From: Methylophilaceae bacterium
Lineage (GTDB): Bacteria; Pseudomonadota; Gammaproteobacteria; Burkholderiales; Methylophilaceae
Reading direction: 5' to 3'
NCBI GenBank assembly: GCA_003533095.1
Contig: DOEL01000058.1
Span: 8,489 to 31,423 of the forward strand
DNA length: 22,935 nt
Below the pieces are notes generated by a model. It was given only the letters and a program-made list of their open reading frames with translations. It ran no database searches and had not been told where the DNA came from. The position numbers and the translations under genes were made by a program. The number at the start of each line of letters is the position of its first letter. Within the stretch, counting starts at the first letter, position 1. Below, piece after piece: positions 7,740-15,625 of this stretch.

Positions 7740-8098
7740 AGAATGTATTTCAGCTATTCAGGTGCACATCTTGCCTCAGGAGAGGCCAGAGTCTCTTGTG
7801 TAAAACTTTTTATCAAAAAGTTTTTTTTAAATTATTTACTTAATCACAGATCTTATTTGTAAGATTGTTGAGCAAAATATTTTTTTTGAATCTTTGTTGT
7901 GTTCATGTGCAATAAAACTAAAATATTCTTTATATTTTTAAACCTTGTTTCAAGGCCGCTACTTAAAATAAGGCGAGCGGAAAAAGCCATAGTAATTTGT
8001 TGTCACGGTATAATTCAGCTTAAATTATCTCTTCAATTTAGTTGATTAAGAGAGTCTGAACACTTCTAGTATAGGGTATAAATCCAATTAAACAAAAT
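7706..8098. promoter_or_regulatory. Divergent rne-rluC intergenic region with candidate promoters and leader hairpins
   Basis: This 393-bp gap has no credible gene. Besides the start-codon hairpin it holds three structures for the rne transcript: GCCTC-AGGA-GAGGC (7773-7786); a 10-bp A/T arm pair around ATC (7802-7824); and two adjacent hairpins, CCTTG-TTT-CAAGG (7943-7955) and CCGCT...AGCGG with an inner CTT/AAG (7956-7980). Weak promoter matches overlap near 8010. For rne (minus) they are TTGAAG (8036-8031) and TATACC (8012-8007), 18 nt apart, giving a leader near 295 nt. For rluC (plus) there is a perfect TATAAT at 8009-8014 with no clear -35, and a poorer set with TTGATT (8042-8047) and TAGTAT (8067-8072). 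Long rne leaders are known to mediate autoregulation in enterobacteria. Confidence 0.45.
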
Positions 8099-9091
8099 AT
8101 GGCTCAAAATACTAACCCTAAAAATCATTTCTCTCATGAAAAAGCCACATTTGTTGTTGTGGATGAATCAAGTGAAACACAAAAAATTGATAACTTCCTT
8201 TTGAAAATTTTAAAAAATGTACCTAAAAGTCACATTTATAAAATTCTTAGAAGCGGCGAAGTCAGGGTAAATAAAAAGCGAATCGACACCACTTATCGTC
8301 TTAAAATAGATGATCAGGTCAGAATTCCTCCCATTGTGATAGAGGCTGAGAAGGTCTCTAATGTTATTGAACCCAAACACCAACAAACGGCTTGGCTAGA
8401 GAGAAATGTTATTTATGAGGATGACGCTTTATTGGCAATCAATAAACCAAGTGGTTATGCTGTTCATGGAGGTAGTGGACTTAATTTCGGCGTTATAGAA
8501 TTGATTCGTCATGCAAGACCTAGGGCTAAGTTTTTAGAGCTTGTGCATCGTATTGATCGAGAAACTTCTGGCATTTTATTGATCGCAAAAAAGCGTTCAG
8601 CGCTTGTAAATATGCACGATATGATGCGACAGAACCGCATTGAAAAAAAATACACTATGATGGTTGAAGGTGATTGGACAGAATCTAAAAAAACAGTCGA
8701 ACTCATGTTAAAGAAAACCTTCACGCAGAGCGGCGAGCGGCGAGTTAATGTCACGAATGAAGAAGATGATGATAGTCAAAATCAAATGAGTAAAACGATC
8801 TTTTACTTAAAGAAATCTTTCGGCGCATACTCTTTTTTAGAGGCAAAACTTATCACCGGAAGAACGCATCAATTGAGAGTTCAGCTTGCTCATTTGGGAT
8901 TTCCTATTTTAGGCGATGACAAGTATGGTGATTTTTCATTAAACAAAGCACTTCAGAAGAAGGGCTTAAAACGTATGTTTCTTCATGCTTTTTCTATGAA
9001 ACTGAAACATCCATTAACTGACGAGCCATTGGAGTTAAACGCTCCCTTGCCTCGAGAGCTTGAGGCATTCTTGAGCCAGCAATCCCAATGA
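8099..9091 (+). CDS. rluC: 23S rRNA pseudouridine synthase, RluC-like
   Basis: Isomerises uridines in 23S rRNA (positions 955, 2504 and 2580 for the Escherichia coli enzyme). At 330 residues it has an N-terminal S4 RNA-binding domain (about 28-85, with SHIYKILRSGEVRVNKKR) and an RluA-family catalytic domain. The catalytic aspartate is D153 in VHRIDRETSGILLIAKK, and the downstream motifs ITGRTHQLRVQLAHLGFPILGDDKYG and MFLHAF are intact in outline. Adjacency to divergent rne is the classic rluC position, which favours RluC over RluA or RluD. No clear Shine-Dalgarno precedes the ATG. The stop overlaps the following HAD phosphatase gene by 4 bp. Confidence 0.92.
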   Translation: MAQNTNPKNHFSHEKATFVVVDESSETQKIDNFLLKILKNVPKSHIYKILRSGEVRVNKKRIDTTYRLKIDDQVRIPPIVIEAEKVSNVIEPKHQQTAWLERNVIYEDDALLAINKPSGYAVHGGSGLNFGVIELIRHARPRAKFLELVHRIDRETSGILLIAKKRSALVNMHDMMRQNRIEKKYTMMVEGDWTESKKTVELMLKKTFTQSGERRVNVTNEEDDDSQNQMSKTIFYLKKSFGAYSFLEAKLITGRTHQLRVQLAHLGFPILGDDKYGDFSLNKALQKKGLKRMFLHAFSMKLKHPLTDEPLELNAPLPRELEAFLSQQSQ

Positions 9092-9741
9092 AGTCACCTC
9101 GCTTTGACTTAGTTATTTTAGACTGGGATGGTACTGTCGCAGATTCAACGGGAATTATTGTAGATGCTGTTATATCAGCAGCTGAAAGTGCAGGGGTTAT
9201 AGCACCTCCAAGAACATTAATTTTAAAAACTTTAGGACTGGGATTAAATCAGTTATTGCTTAAACTATTCCCGCATTTGTCTTCAGAATTGTTAGAGAAA
9301 GTTGCTGAGGGTTATCGTTCTCACTACCATGCAAACGAAGGTAACTCATACCTGTTTGATGGAGTAAAAGAGGGCATTGAAAGGCTTTATCAGCATAAAT
9401 GTAAGCTCGCAGTTGCTACGGGAAAAAGTAGAAAAGGTCTAAAGTTTGCATTGCAAGATACTGAATTAAATCGATATTTTTCTTCTACTAAAACAGTTGA
9501 TGAATGCCTTTCTAAACCTCATCCCCATATGATAGAAGCTATATTAGAAGAAACCCAGATTCCAGCTGATCGTGCCGTAATTGTCGGGGATACTCATTAC
9601 GATCTTGAAATGGGAAAGAATGCACAAATTCAAACCATTGCAGTGACTTATGGGGCGCAACCTAAAGATGTATTAATAAATTTTGAGCCATTAGCATGTT
9701 TTGATTCATTTAAAGAGGTTGTTGATTTCTTGCTACCATGA
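9088..9741 (+). CDS. HAD-family hydrolase, phosphoglycolate-phosphatase-like
   Basis: A 217-residue haloacid dehalogenase-superfamily phosphatase with all four motifs. The nucleophile and acid are D12 and D14 in LDWDGTVADS, motif II threonine T111 is in AVATGKSRKGL, motif III lysine K143 is in LSKPHPHM, and motif IV is D168 and D172 in IVGDTHYDLEMG. An alpha-helical cap (about 20-85) lies between motifs I and II, so it belongs to subfamily IA, close to Gph/PpaX-type enzymes. The substrate cannot be told from the sequence. It sits in the rluC-HAD-Rieske-sppA cluster, a common order in betaproteobacteria, and overlaps both neighbours by 4 bp, so it is almost certainly co-translated with them. 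Confidence 0.88.
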   Translation: MKSPRFDLVILDWDGTVADSTGIIVDAVISAAESAGVIAPPRTLILKTLGLGLNQLLLKLFPHLSSELLEKVAEGYRSHYHANEGNSYLFDGVKEGIERLYQHKCKLAVATGKSRKGLKFALQDTELNRYFSSTKTVDECLSKPHPHMIEAILEETQIPADRAVIVGDTHYDLEMGKNAQIQTIAVTYGAQPKDVLINFEPLACFDSFKEVVDFLLP

Positions 9742-10085
9742 GTGAGCATGTAAAAATTGAAATAGTTAAAAACGATTTTCAAGGCAATGGTTCGACCGTA
9801 AAATTTGAATACCAAAAAGAAACTGCTGCACAATCTGGTTTTGTCATTCTTTTTGAAGGTAAGTATCATGCTTATCTTAATCAATGCATGCACATGCCTA
9901 TTGAGCTTGATTACAAGCCAAATGAATTTATGGACGATCAAAAAGAGTGGATAGTTTGTTCCACACATGGCGCTATTTATCATCCCGCGTCTGGTGAGTG
10001 TATTTCAGGGCCTTGTCGCGGGGAAAAACTACAAAAATTAAATGTAATTGAATTAAAAGATGTATTATGGATTGAAATTTTTTAA
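9738..10085 (+). CDS. Small stand-alone Rieske [2Fe-2S] protein
   Basis: A 115-residue protein that is essentially a single Rieske domain. Cluster ligands are C50 and H52 (NQCMHMP) and C74 and H77 (VCSTHGAIYHP), giving C-X-H-X21-C-X2-H. The spacer is on the long side compared with the 15-17 residues common in ferredoxin-type Rieske proteins. The following ASGECISGPCRGEKLQ matches the glycine/proline loop usual after the second ligand pair. There is no membrane helix, oxygenase domain or signal peptide, so it is cytoplasmic. It overlaps the HAD gene by 4 bp. Its electron donor and acceptor are unknown; the conserved neighbourhood (rluC, HAD, sppA) does not reveal a pathway. Confidence 0.88.
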   Translation: MSEHVKIEIVKNDFQGNGSTVKFEYQKETAAQSGFVILFEGKYHAYLNQCMHMPIELDYKPNEFMDDQKEWIVCSTHGAIYHPASGECISGPCRGEKLQKLNVIELKDVLWIEIF

Positions 10086-10106
10086 AGTATTTATGGAGTT
10101 TAGCAA

Positions 10107-11081
10107 ATGGTAGTAAGAAAAAAGATAGAAAAGAAAACAAATAACCATTGGGAAAGAGAAGCCTTAGAAAAAATTGCTCTTTCCGCTCTAGGCGAACAAA
10201 GAATTGCTAGACGCTGGGGTATATTTTTTAAATCAATTACATTTTTTTATCTATTTGTGCTTTTATTTTTAGTATTTGGTGCGATGCATACTAAAGGTGG
10301 ATCAGGTAATCATACTGCGTTGATTGAAATTAATGGTGTCATTGGCGAAAAGGATGAGGTCAATGCAAAAGACTTTTTTGAAAGCATACAAAGAGCTTAT
10401 GAAAGTCGAGGAACAAGAGGTATAGTTCTAAAAATTAACAGCCCTGGTGGTAGTCCCGTTCAGGCTGGCATGATTAATGATGAAATTAAGCGGCAAAAAA
10501 AATTACACCCACATATTCCTGTTTACGCTGTCGTAGAGGACATTTGTGCTTCAGGCGGTTATTACATTGCGGTTGCCGCTGATGAAATTTTTGTAGATAA
10601 AGCTAGTATTGTAGGCTCCATAGGGGTCTTAATGGATGGTTTTGGCTTTACGGAAACTATGAAAAAAGTTGGTGTAGAAAGACGGCTTATGACAGCAGGG
10701 TCGAATAAGGCCATGCTTGACCCTTTTTCTCCGATCAATGCAAAACAACAAGCTTTTGTTCAAGAGATGTTAAATGAAGTTCATCAGCAATTTATTGGTG
10801 TAGTTAAAGATGGTCGTGGAAATCGCCTTAAAGAATCACCAGAAATGTTTAGCGGGCTTTTTTGGAATGGTGAAGCGGCTGTTAAACTAGGGTTAGCAGA
10901 TGGTTTCGGAAATTATGATTATGTTGCTCGCGAAATTATCAAGGCTGAAGAGGTGGTAGATTTTACGACCTACGAAGGTTTTGCTGATCGCTTTGCTCGT
11001 AAATTTGGAGCTAGTTTAGGATCTTCTATGAACGAATCTTTAAGGACTGCAATATTAAATCAAAAATTAATTATTAAATAA
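10107..11081 (+). CDS. sppA: Signal peptide peptidase SppA, 36-kDa type (S49 family)
   Basis: An inner-membrane serine protease that degrades cleaved signal peptides. At 324 residues it is the short, single-domain form. A cytoplasmic N-terminus with a helical region is followed by one membrane helix at about 38-60. The protease domain follows with INSPGGSPVQAG (111-122), the nucleophile S149 in CASGGYYIAVAADEI, and the general base K201 in SNKAMLDPFSP, spaced 52 residues as in the Bacillus SppA S/K dyad. DKASIVGSIGV is also typical. GGAG at 10095-10098 is well placed for the ATG. Last gene of the rluC cluster, it ends in a hairpin terminator shared with the end of pgi. Confidence 0.93.
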   Translation: MVVRKKIEKKTNNHWEREALEKIALSALGEQRIARRWGIFFKSITFFYLFVLLFLVFGAMHTKGGSGNHTALIEINGVIGEKDEVNAKDFFESIQRAYESRGTRGIVLKINSPGGSPVQAGMINDEIKRQKKLHPHIPVYAVVEDICASGGYYIAVAADEIFVDKASIVGSIGVLMDGFGFTETMKKVGVERRLMTAGSNKAMLDPFSPINAKQQAFVQEMLNEVHQQFIGVVKDGRGNRLKESPEMFSGLFWNGEAAVKLGLADGFGNYDYVAREIIKAEEVVDFTTYEGFADRFARKFGASLGSSMNESLRTAILNQKLIIK

Positions 11082-11106
11082 TATCAATAACTTATTGATA
11101 TTTTTT
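11080..11106 (+). terminator. AT-rich intrinsic terminator after sppA
   Basis: An 11-bp perfect palindrome AATATCAATAA-C-TTATTGATATT (11080-11102) runs into a T-tract (11101-11106). Allowing a 5-nt loop leaves a 9-bp stem with one G-C pair. The sppA stop codon (11079-11081) overlaps its left arm and the pgi stop (11094-11092) lies in its right arm. It fits termination in the plus direction; the minus direction lacks a good T-tract. Confidence 0.65.
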
Positions 11107-12744
11107 AATGTAATTAATTAATCCATTTGTAGAGCTGTCAAAGTTATCAGTAGGTGCTTTTTCAGATAATTTAGGTAAAACTTGTTTTGCAATTTGTTTG
11201 CCGTACTCCACACCCCATTGATCAAAAGAATTGATATTCCAGATGATTCCTTGGGTAAAGATTTTATGTTCATACATGGCAATAATTTGACCCAAAGTTT
11301 TTGGAGTTAATTTCTTGAAAAGTATGGAGGAGGTTGGCCGATTACCTTCAAATGTTTTTTGCGGAATAAAACTTTCAATATCTTCACCTTCATAACCTTG
11401 TTTTTCGATTTCGGTGCGAGCTTCGTTGTATGTTTTTCCTAACATCAGTGATTGCGTTTGCGCGATAAAGTTTGAAAGTAAAATTTTATGATGCTCATTA
11501 CCATCTTTACCTAACTTGTATTGAGATTGAATAGGCATGATGAAGTCTGCTGGCACAATTTCAGTACCTTGATGCAGAAGTTGATAAAAAGCATGCTGAC
11601 CATTTGTGCCAATCTCTCCCCAAATAACAGGACCCGTATGAAAATCAATGCGTTCGCCTTCGCGATTGATAAATTTACCATTGCTTTCCATATCTGCTTG
11701 TTGGAGATAGGGTGCTAATTTAGATAAACCTTGGTCATAAGCCAAGATTGCATGAGTTGGAAAATTAAAGAAATTAATATACCAGACGCCTAATAATCCC
11801 ATCATCATTGGGATATTTTGTTCTATCGGTGCTGTCTTGAAATGCTCATCCATTTCAAAGCCACCTTTAAGCAACTCTTCAAAACCGTCCATCCCTATAT
11901 ATAGTGCAATGGAAAGCCCAATTGCCGACCAAAGAGAGTAGCGTCCGCCTACCCAATCCCAAAATTCAAACATATTCTCTATATCTATACCGAATTGCGA
12001 TACCGCATGTTGGTTTGTTGATAATGCAACAAAGTGCTTTTTAATATGTTGATTGTCTTTTGCTGCTTTAAGGAACCAATCCCGTGCCGAGAAGGCATTG
12101 GTCATTGTTTCTTGCGTAGTAAATGTTTTAGAAGCGATAATAAAAAGCGTGGTTTCAGGACTACATTTTTCTAGCGTTTGAGAGAGATCTGCACCGTCTA
12201 CATTAGATACGAAGTAAGGTGTAATAGTTTTTGAGCCATATGCTTTTAATGCCTGACAAACCATAGCAGGGCCAAGATCAGAACCGCCTATGCCGATATT
12301 AATGACACTTGTTATTGCTTTACCAGTAAAACCTTTCCATTGGCCTGATCTTACATCTTCACTAAAACGACGCATTTTTTTGAGTACATTTTTAACTTTA
12401 GGCATAACATCTTCACCATCAGAAATAATGGGTATTTCTTTTTGATTTCGAAGAGCGGTGTGAAGAACGGCACGATGTTCAGTGGAGTTTATTTTTTCAC
12501 CTTCAAACATCCGATTTCTCCAACCTTCCACATCAGCTTCTTTTGCAAGCTTAACTAGGAGGCCAATTGTTTCTCTAGAGACACGATGTTTTGAGTAGTC
12601 TAAAAGCAAATCATTAAATTGAATATGAAAATGGTTAAAGCGATCGGGATTTGATTTAAACATCTCACGAAGTGAGATGGTTTCGATATCTTTTTTATGT
12701 TGAATTAGCGATTGCCAGATTGGCGATTGATTAATTTGCGACAT
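11092..12744 (-). CDS. pgi: Glucose-6-phosphate isomerase
   Basis: Interconverts glucose-6-phosphate and fructose-6-phosphate. If the host is a methylotroph using the ribulose monophosphate cycle, this step would also feed hexose phosphate oxidation; that is inference. The protein is full length at 550 residues with all family motifs: INIGIGGSDLGPAM (149-161), GGRYSLWSAIGLS (266-278), E353 in DMESNGK, H384 in GTNGQHAFYQLLHQGT and K516 in QWGVEYGKQIAK, which correspond to the catalytic Glu, His and Lys of the Escherichia coli enzyme. The start is ATG at 12744, without a clear Shine-Dalgarno. It lies downstream of queG on the same strand but has its own candidate promoter in the gap. Confidence 0.97.
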   Translation of the reverse strand: MSQINQSPIWQSLIQHKKDIETISLREMFKSNPDRFNHFHIQFNDLLLDYSKHRVSRETIGLLVKLAKEADVEGWRNRMFEGEKINSTEHRAVLHTALRNQKEIPIISDGEDVMPKVKNVLKKMRRFSEDVRSGQWKGFTGKAITSVINIGIGGSDLGPAMVCQALKAYGSKTITPYFVSNVDGADLSQTLEKCSPETTLFIIASKTFTTQETMTNAFSARDWFLKAAKDNQHIKKHFVALSTNQHAVSQFGIDIENMFEFWDWVGGRYSLWSAIGLSIALYIGMDGFEELLKGGFEMDEHFKTAPIEQNIPMMMGLLGVWYINFFNFPTHAILAYDQGLSKLAPYLQQADMESNGKFINREGERIDFHTGPVIWGEIGTNGQHAFYQLLHQGTEIVPADFIMPIQSQYKLGKDGNEHHKILLSNFIAQTQSLMLGKTYNEARTEIEKQGYEGEDIESFIPQKTFEGNRPTSSILFKKLTPKTLGQIIAMYEHKIFTQGIIWNINSFDQWGVEYGKQIAKQVLPKLSEKAPTDNFDSSTNGLINYIKKYQ

Positions 12745-12796
12745 GTATAACGTTCAATTTAAGGATTTAATAATGAAAAATTTTAAGTAACTTCGC

Positions 12797-12805
12797 ATTA
12801 TAGCA
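12797..12805 (-). promoter_or_regulatory. Extended -10 promoter candidate for pgi
   Basis: On the minus strand TGCTATAAT gives a perfect -10 hexamer with an extended -10 TGn. No good -35 is seen 17 nt upstream, as is common for extended -10 promoters. It starts about 10 bp past the queG stop, and the predicted start near 12790 leaves a leader of about 45 nt before the pgi ATG. It suggests pgi is transcribed separately from queG. Confidence 0.5.
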
Positions 12806-12814
12806 AAGACATAC

Positions 12815-13888
12815 TTAATTTATATGAAAATTATGTTGTGCTAAAGCCCATGAAATATGCTCTTTAACAAGCGCAGAAGCATCGTGATATCTGTTTTTAA
12901 GAGCATTCACAATAATTTCTGATGTTTTTGCGTTACCGAGTCCGATTGCAATATTTCTTAACCATTGATCGTAACCGATACGAAGAATTGCGCTGCCTTC
13001 CATTCGTTTCAGGAACTCAGCTTCAGTCCATAAAAAACATTCTACAAGTTCGATATCATCTAGACCATGCCTTACTTTAAAATCATCTTCTTTAGAAATT
13101 TGACCGAACTTATTCCAAGGACAATACAATTGACAATCATCGCAACCATATACACGATTGCCAATTAGCTTACGATATTCATTTGGAATAGCAGATTTAA
13201 GCTCGATAGTGAGATAAGAAATACATTTTCTTGCATCAAGCTTGTACGGTGCGATGATAGCTTTGGTTGGACATACATCTATGCAACTCGTACAAGTCCC
13301 ACAATGGTTATCTACTTTTTTATCTATAGGTAAAGGTAAATTTATATAAATTTCACCTAAAAAGAACCAAGAGCCATGCTCTTTATTAATAAGTAATGTA
13401 TGTTTTCCGCGCCAACCAAGGCCAGACTTTTCTGCAAGTTCAACCTCCATTACAGGAGCGCTATCCGAAAATAATCTTAATTCAAATGCTTGATTTAGAG
13501 TTTTATGGGCTTCTTTTTGAATTTTTTCAGAAAGTTTTTTTAATTTGGAGCGCATGACTTTATGATAGTCGCGACCTAAAGCATAACGAGAAATAAATGC
13601 TTTTTCATTGCTTTTTAGAATGACTTCTGAGTTATGGGCATTAGGGAAATAATTTAATCTAGCCGAAATAATCCTAATTGTATGAGGCACCAGTTCATCC
13701 GGCTTATATCGCCGGGAGCCATGTTTTACCATATAATGCATTTCACCGTGGAACCCTTGTTTAATCCATTCTAGATAATGATCTTTTGAATGATTAAGAT
13801 CGATATCAGTAATGCCAATTTGATCAAAACCAAGCTCTCGGCCCCAATCTTTGATTTGTAACGCTAATTGATCCCAGATATGCGTCAT
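12815..13888 (-). CDS. queG: Epoxyqueuosine reductase
   Basis: Cobalamin-dependent iron-sulfur enzyme that reduces epoxyqueuosine to queuosine at tRNA position 34, the last pathway step. At 357 residues it has the usual length. The catalytic aspartate is D142 in LFSDSAPVMEVELAEKSG, followed by the conserved GWRGKHTLL. Two 4Fe-4S clusters are supplied by C196, C199, C202 and C206 (CGTCTSCIDVCPTKAI), C222 (KCISYLTIE) and C249, C252 and C256 (GCDDCQLYCPWNK). A HEAT-like C-terminus follows (about 285-357). It diverges from tsaE over 31 bp, matching the queG | nnr-tsaE order in Escherichia coli. It needs cobalamin, so the host must make or import it. Together with queD it indicates queuosine synthesis. 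Confidence 0.95.
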   Translation of the reverse strand: MTHIWDQLALQIKDWGRELGFDQIGITDIDLNHSKDHYLEWIKQGFHGEMHYMVKHGSRRYKPDELVPHTIRIISARLNYFPNAHNSEVILKSNEKAFISRYALGRDYHKVMRSKLKKLSEKIQKEAHKTLNQAFELRLFSDSAPVMEVELAEKSGLGWRGKHTLLINKEHGSWFFLGEIYINLPLPIDKKVDNHCGTCTSCIDVCPTKAIIAPYKLDARKCISYLTIELKSAIPNEYRKLIGNRVYGCDDCQLYCPWNKFGQISKEDDFKVRHGLDDIELVECFLWTEAEFLKRMEGSAILRIGYDQWLRNIAIGLGNAKTSEIIVNALKNRYHDASALVKEHISWALAQHNFHIN

Positions 13889-13919
13889 GTTTTAATAATT
13901 TTTTTAGTAAATTTTATTT

Positions 13920-14381
13920 ATGATATTTGATTCTAATTATGACTTAAAGGGCGAGAGTGAAACACTCCGTTTAGCTGAAAATATGGCGAATCATTTACGT
14001 CCAGGTATGAACTTATATTTAAAAGGGGAACTGGGTACTGGAAAAACAACTTTTGTGAGAGGCATTCTTCGTGGTCTCGGTTATCAAGAAAAAGTTAAAA
14101 GTCCTACGTATACATTAGTTGAAACCTATAATTTCGAAGAATTTAACATTTGTCATTTTGACCTTTATCGCTTTAAAGGCGTGCATGAATGGGATGATGC
14201 AGGCTTTAGAGAGTATTTTAATAAAGCGTCGATCTGTCTAGTTGAATGGCCTGAAAAAGCCGGACAAGTTCTTCCGGAGCCTGATATTTCAATTGAGCTC
14301 AATCATGAATCTTTTGGTCGTCATATCCACTTAATCAGCTATACATCTATAGGCGCAAAATGTTTAAAAGCAATTATTTAA
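13920..14381 (+). CDS. tsaE: tRNA threonylcarbamoyladenosine biosynthesis ATPase TsaE
   Basis: ATPase that partners TsaB/TsaD to make N6-threonylcarbamoyladenosine at position 37 of ANN-decoding tRNAs. At 153 residues it has the typical size. The Walker A loop is GELGTGKTT (36-44), followed by FVRGILRGLG, the KSPTYTLVETY switch-like segment (about 60-70) and the FDLYRF motif (about 80-85), all family hallmarks. EWPEKAG supplies the later Walker B-like region. The ATG at 13920 lacks a clear Shine-Dalgarno. The 3' end overlaps the amidase gene by 22 bp in another frame. The order tsaE-amidase-miaA matches Escherichia coli, except that nnr is absent upstream and mutL is absent between the amidase and miaA. 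Confidence 0.93.
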   Translation: MIFDSNYDLKGESETLRLAENMANHLRPGMNLYLKGELGTGKTTFVRGILRGLGYQEKVKSPTYTLVETYNFEEFNICHFDLYRFKGVHEWDDAGFREYFNKASICLVEWPEKAGQVLPEPDISIELNHESFGRHIHLISYTSIGAKCLKAII

Positions 14382-15622
14382 AAACTATTTTTATCTTGAT
14401 ATGGCTAATATTTCCCAACTATATCTTAGCTAAAAATACGATTGAGTCAGCACGAGTATGGCCAGCGAGGGAATATACCAGAGTTACTCTTGAATCAATT
14501 AAGCCTATCAGTAATGATCAAATGATCTTAAAAAATCCAGATCGCTTGGTGATTGATCTCCATGATATAGATCTTAATGATGACTTAAAAAACTTAAGTA
14601 CCAAGATATTATCAAGCGATCCTAATATCAAGCAAATTCGCGTTGCTAAATTCAATAACCAAGTGTCTCGAGTCGTAATTGAGCTAAGGGCTGAATCTAA
14701 AATTAACATTTTTTCACTTAAACCCGCAGGTGGTTATAAACATCGTTTGGTTATTGATGTTTATCCAAGAGTCGATGAATTAATGGCGTTAGTTCAAGAT
14801 AAAGAAAAAAAAGATATTCCACTTTCTAGTAAGGAGATTGTTCCAGTAACGGCAGATACAAAAAAGGAAAAAATAACTCAAGATATAGCGCCACCATCGC
14901 AAACTATTAAAAGTATCAATAAGAAAATTATTATTGCTATTGATGCAGGTCATGGTGGTGAAGATTCTGGTGCTAGAGGGGCTTCTGGGACTCTAGAAAA
15001 AAATATTACTTTATCGATTGCTCGAAAACTAAAAAAACAAATTGATAGTGACGATCAATTAAGAGCAGTTCTTACAAGAGATGACGATTATTTTGTGCCT
15101 CTTCATGGTCGAGTTGTCAAAGCAAGAAAGTTAAAAGCTGATCTTTTTGTTTCCATTCATGCTGACGCTTTTACAAATCCAGAAGCAAAAGGTTCTTCGG
15201 TTTTTGCATTATCAGAAAGTGGAGCAACTTCTGCTTCAGCAAGATATTTAGCAAATAAAGAAAATGAATCTGACTTAATTGGCGGGGTGAGTTTAGATGA
15301 TAAAGATCCAATGCTCGCAAAGACATTGTTAGATTTGTCGCAATCAGCAACTATTAATGACAGCGTCAAGCTTGGAAATTTCGTTTTAGATCAGTTAGGA
15401 GATATTAATGACTTACATAAATCTAATGTAGAACAAGCAGGATTTGCAGTACTTAAATCGCCTGACATTCCTTCTATTCTTGTGGAAACTGCTTTTATAA
15501 GTAACCCAAAGGAAGAGCAGAGCTTAAATAATGATGAGCACCAAGAAATTTTAGCTAAAAATATTTTAATTGGTATAAAAAAATATTTAGCCTCTAATCC
15601 TAATATTGCTAAGAATTTCTAA
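14360..15622 (+). CDS. Secreted N-acetylmuramoyl-L-alanine amidase (AmiB/AmiC type)
   Basis: Periplasmic zinc amidase that cleaves the amide between MurNAc and the stem peptide, acting in daughter-cell separation. At 420 residues it has a Sec signal peptide (about 1-24, hydrophobic core IFILIWLIFPNYILA), an AMIN septal-targeting domain (about 28-135), a linker, and an Amidase_3 domain (188-412). Active-site residues are H198 (DAGHGGEDSG), E213, H267 (VSIHADAF) and the catalytic E376 (LVETAFISN). The segment at about 285-340 corresponds to the regulatory helix that blocks the site in EnvC/NlpD-activated amidases. No LysM repeat follows, so AmiC-like is the closest description. It overlaps tsaE by 22 bp. 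The choice between AmiB and AmiC is uncertain, so I give no symbol. Confidence 0.92.
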   Translation: MFKSNYLKTIFILIWLIFPNYILAKNTIESARVWPAREYTRVTLESIKPISNDQMILKNPDRLVIDLHDIDLNDDLKNLSTKILSSDPNIKQIRVAKFNNQVSRVVIELRAESKINIFSLKPAGGYKHRLVIDVYPRVDELMALVQDKEKKDIPLSSKEIVPVTADTKKEKITQDIAPPSQTIKSINKKIIIAIDAGHGGEDSGARGASGTLEKNITLSIARKLKKQIDSDDQLRAVLTRDDDYFVPLHGRVVKARKLKADLFVSIHADAFTNPEAKGSSVFALSESGATSASARYLANKENESDLIGGVSLDDKDPMLAKTLLDLSQSATINDSVKLGNFVLDQLGDINDLHKSNVEQAGFAVLKSPDIPSILVETAFISNPKEEQSLNNDEHQEILAKNILIGIKKYLASNPNIAKNF

Positions 15623-15625
15623 AGT

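Noticed and set aside
7802..7828. Hairpin with a T-run that resembles a plus-strand terminator
   Set aside because: No plus-strand gene ends upstream (crcB ends at 5367 and rne is on the other strand), so it is better read as structure in the rne leader.
9648..9983. 111-codon minus-strand frame across the HAD/Rieske junction
   Set aside because: Both plus-strand genes have complete catalytic or cluster motifs here, and the antisense product has no family features.
12772..12792. Five-codon plus-strand mini-frame with an AAGGA upstream
   Set aside because: It lies on the opposite strand to pgi and queG, with no plus-strand transcript expected there; the match is well within chance in AT-rich DNA.
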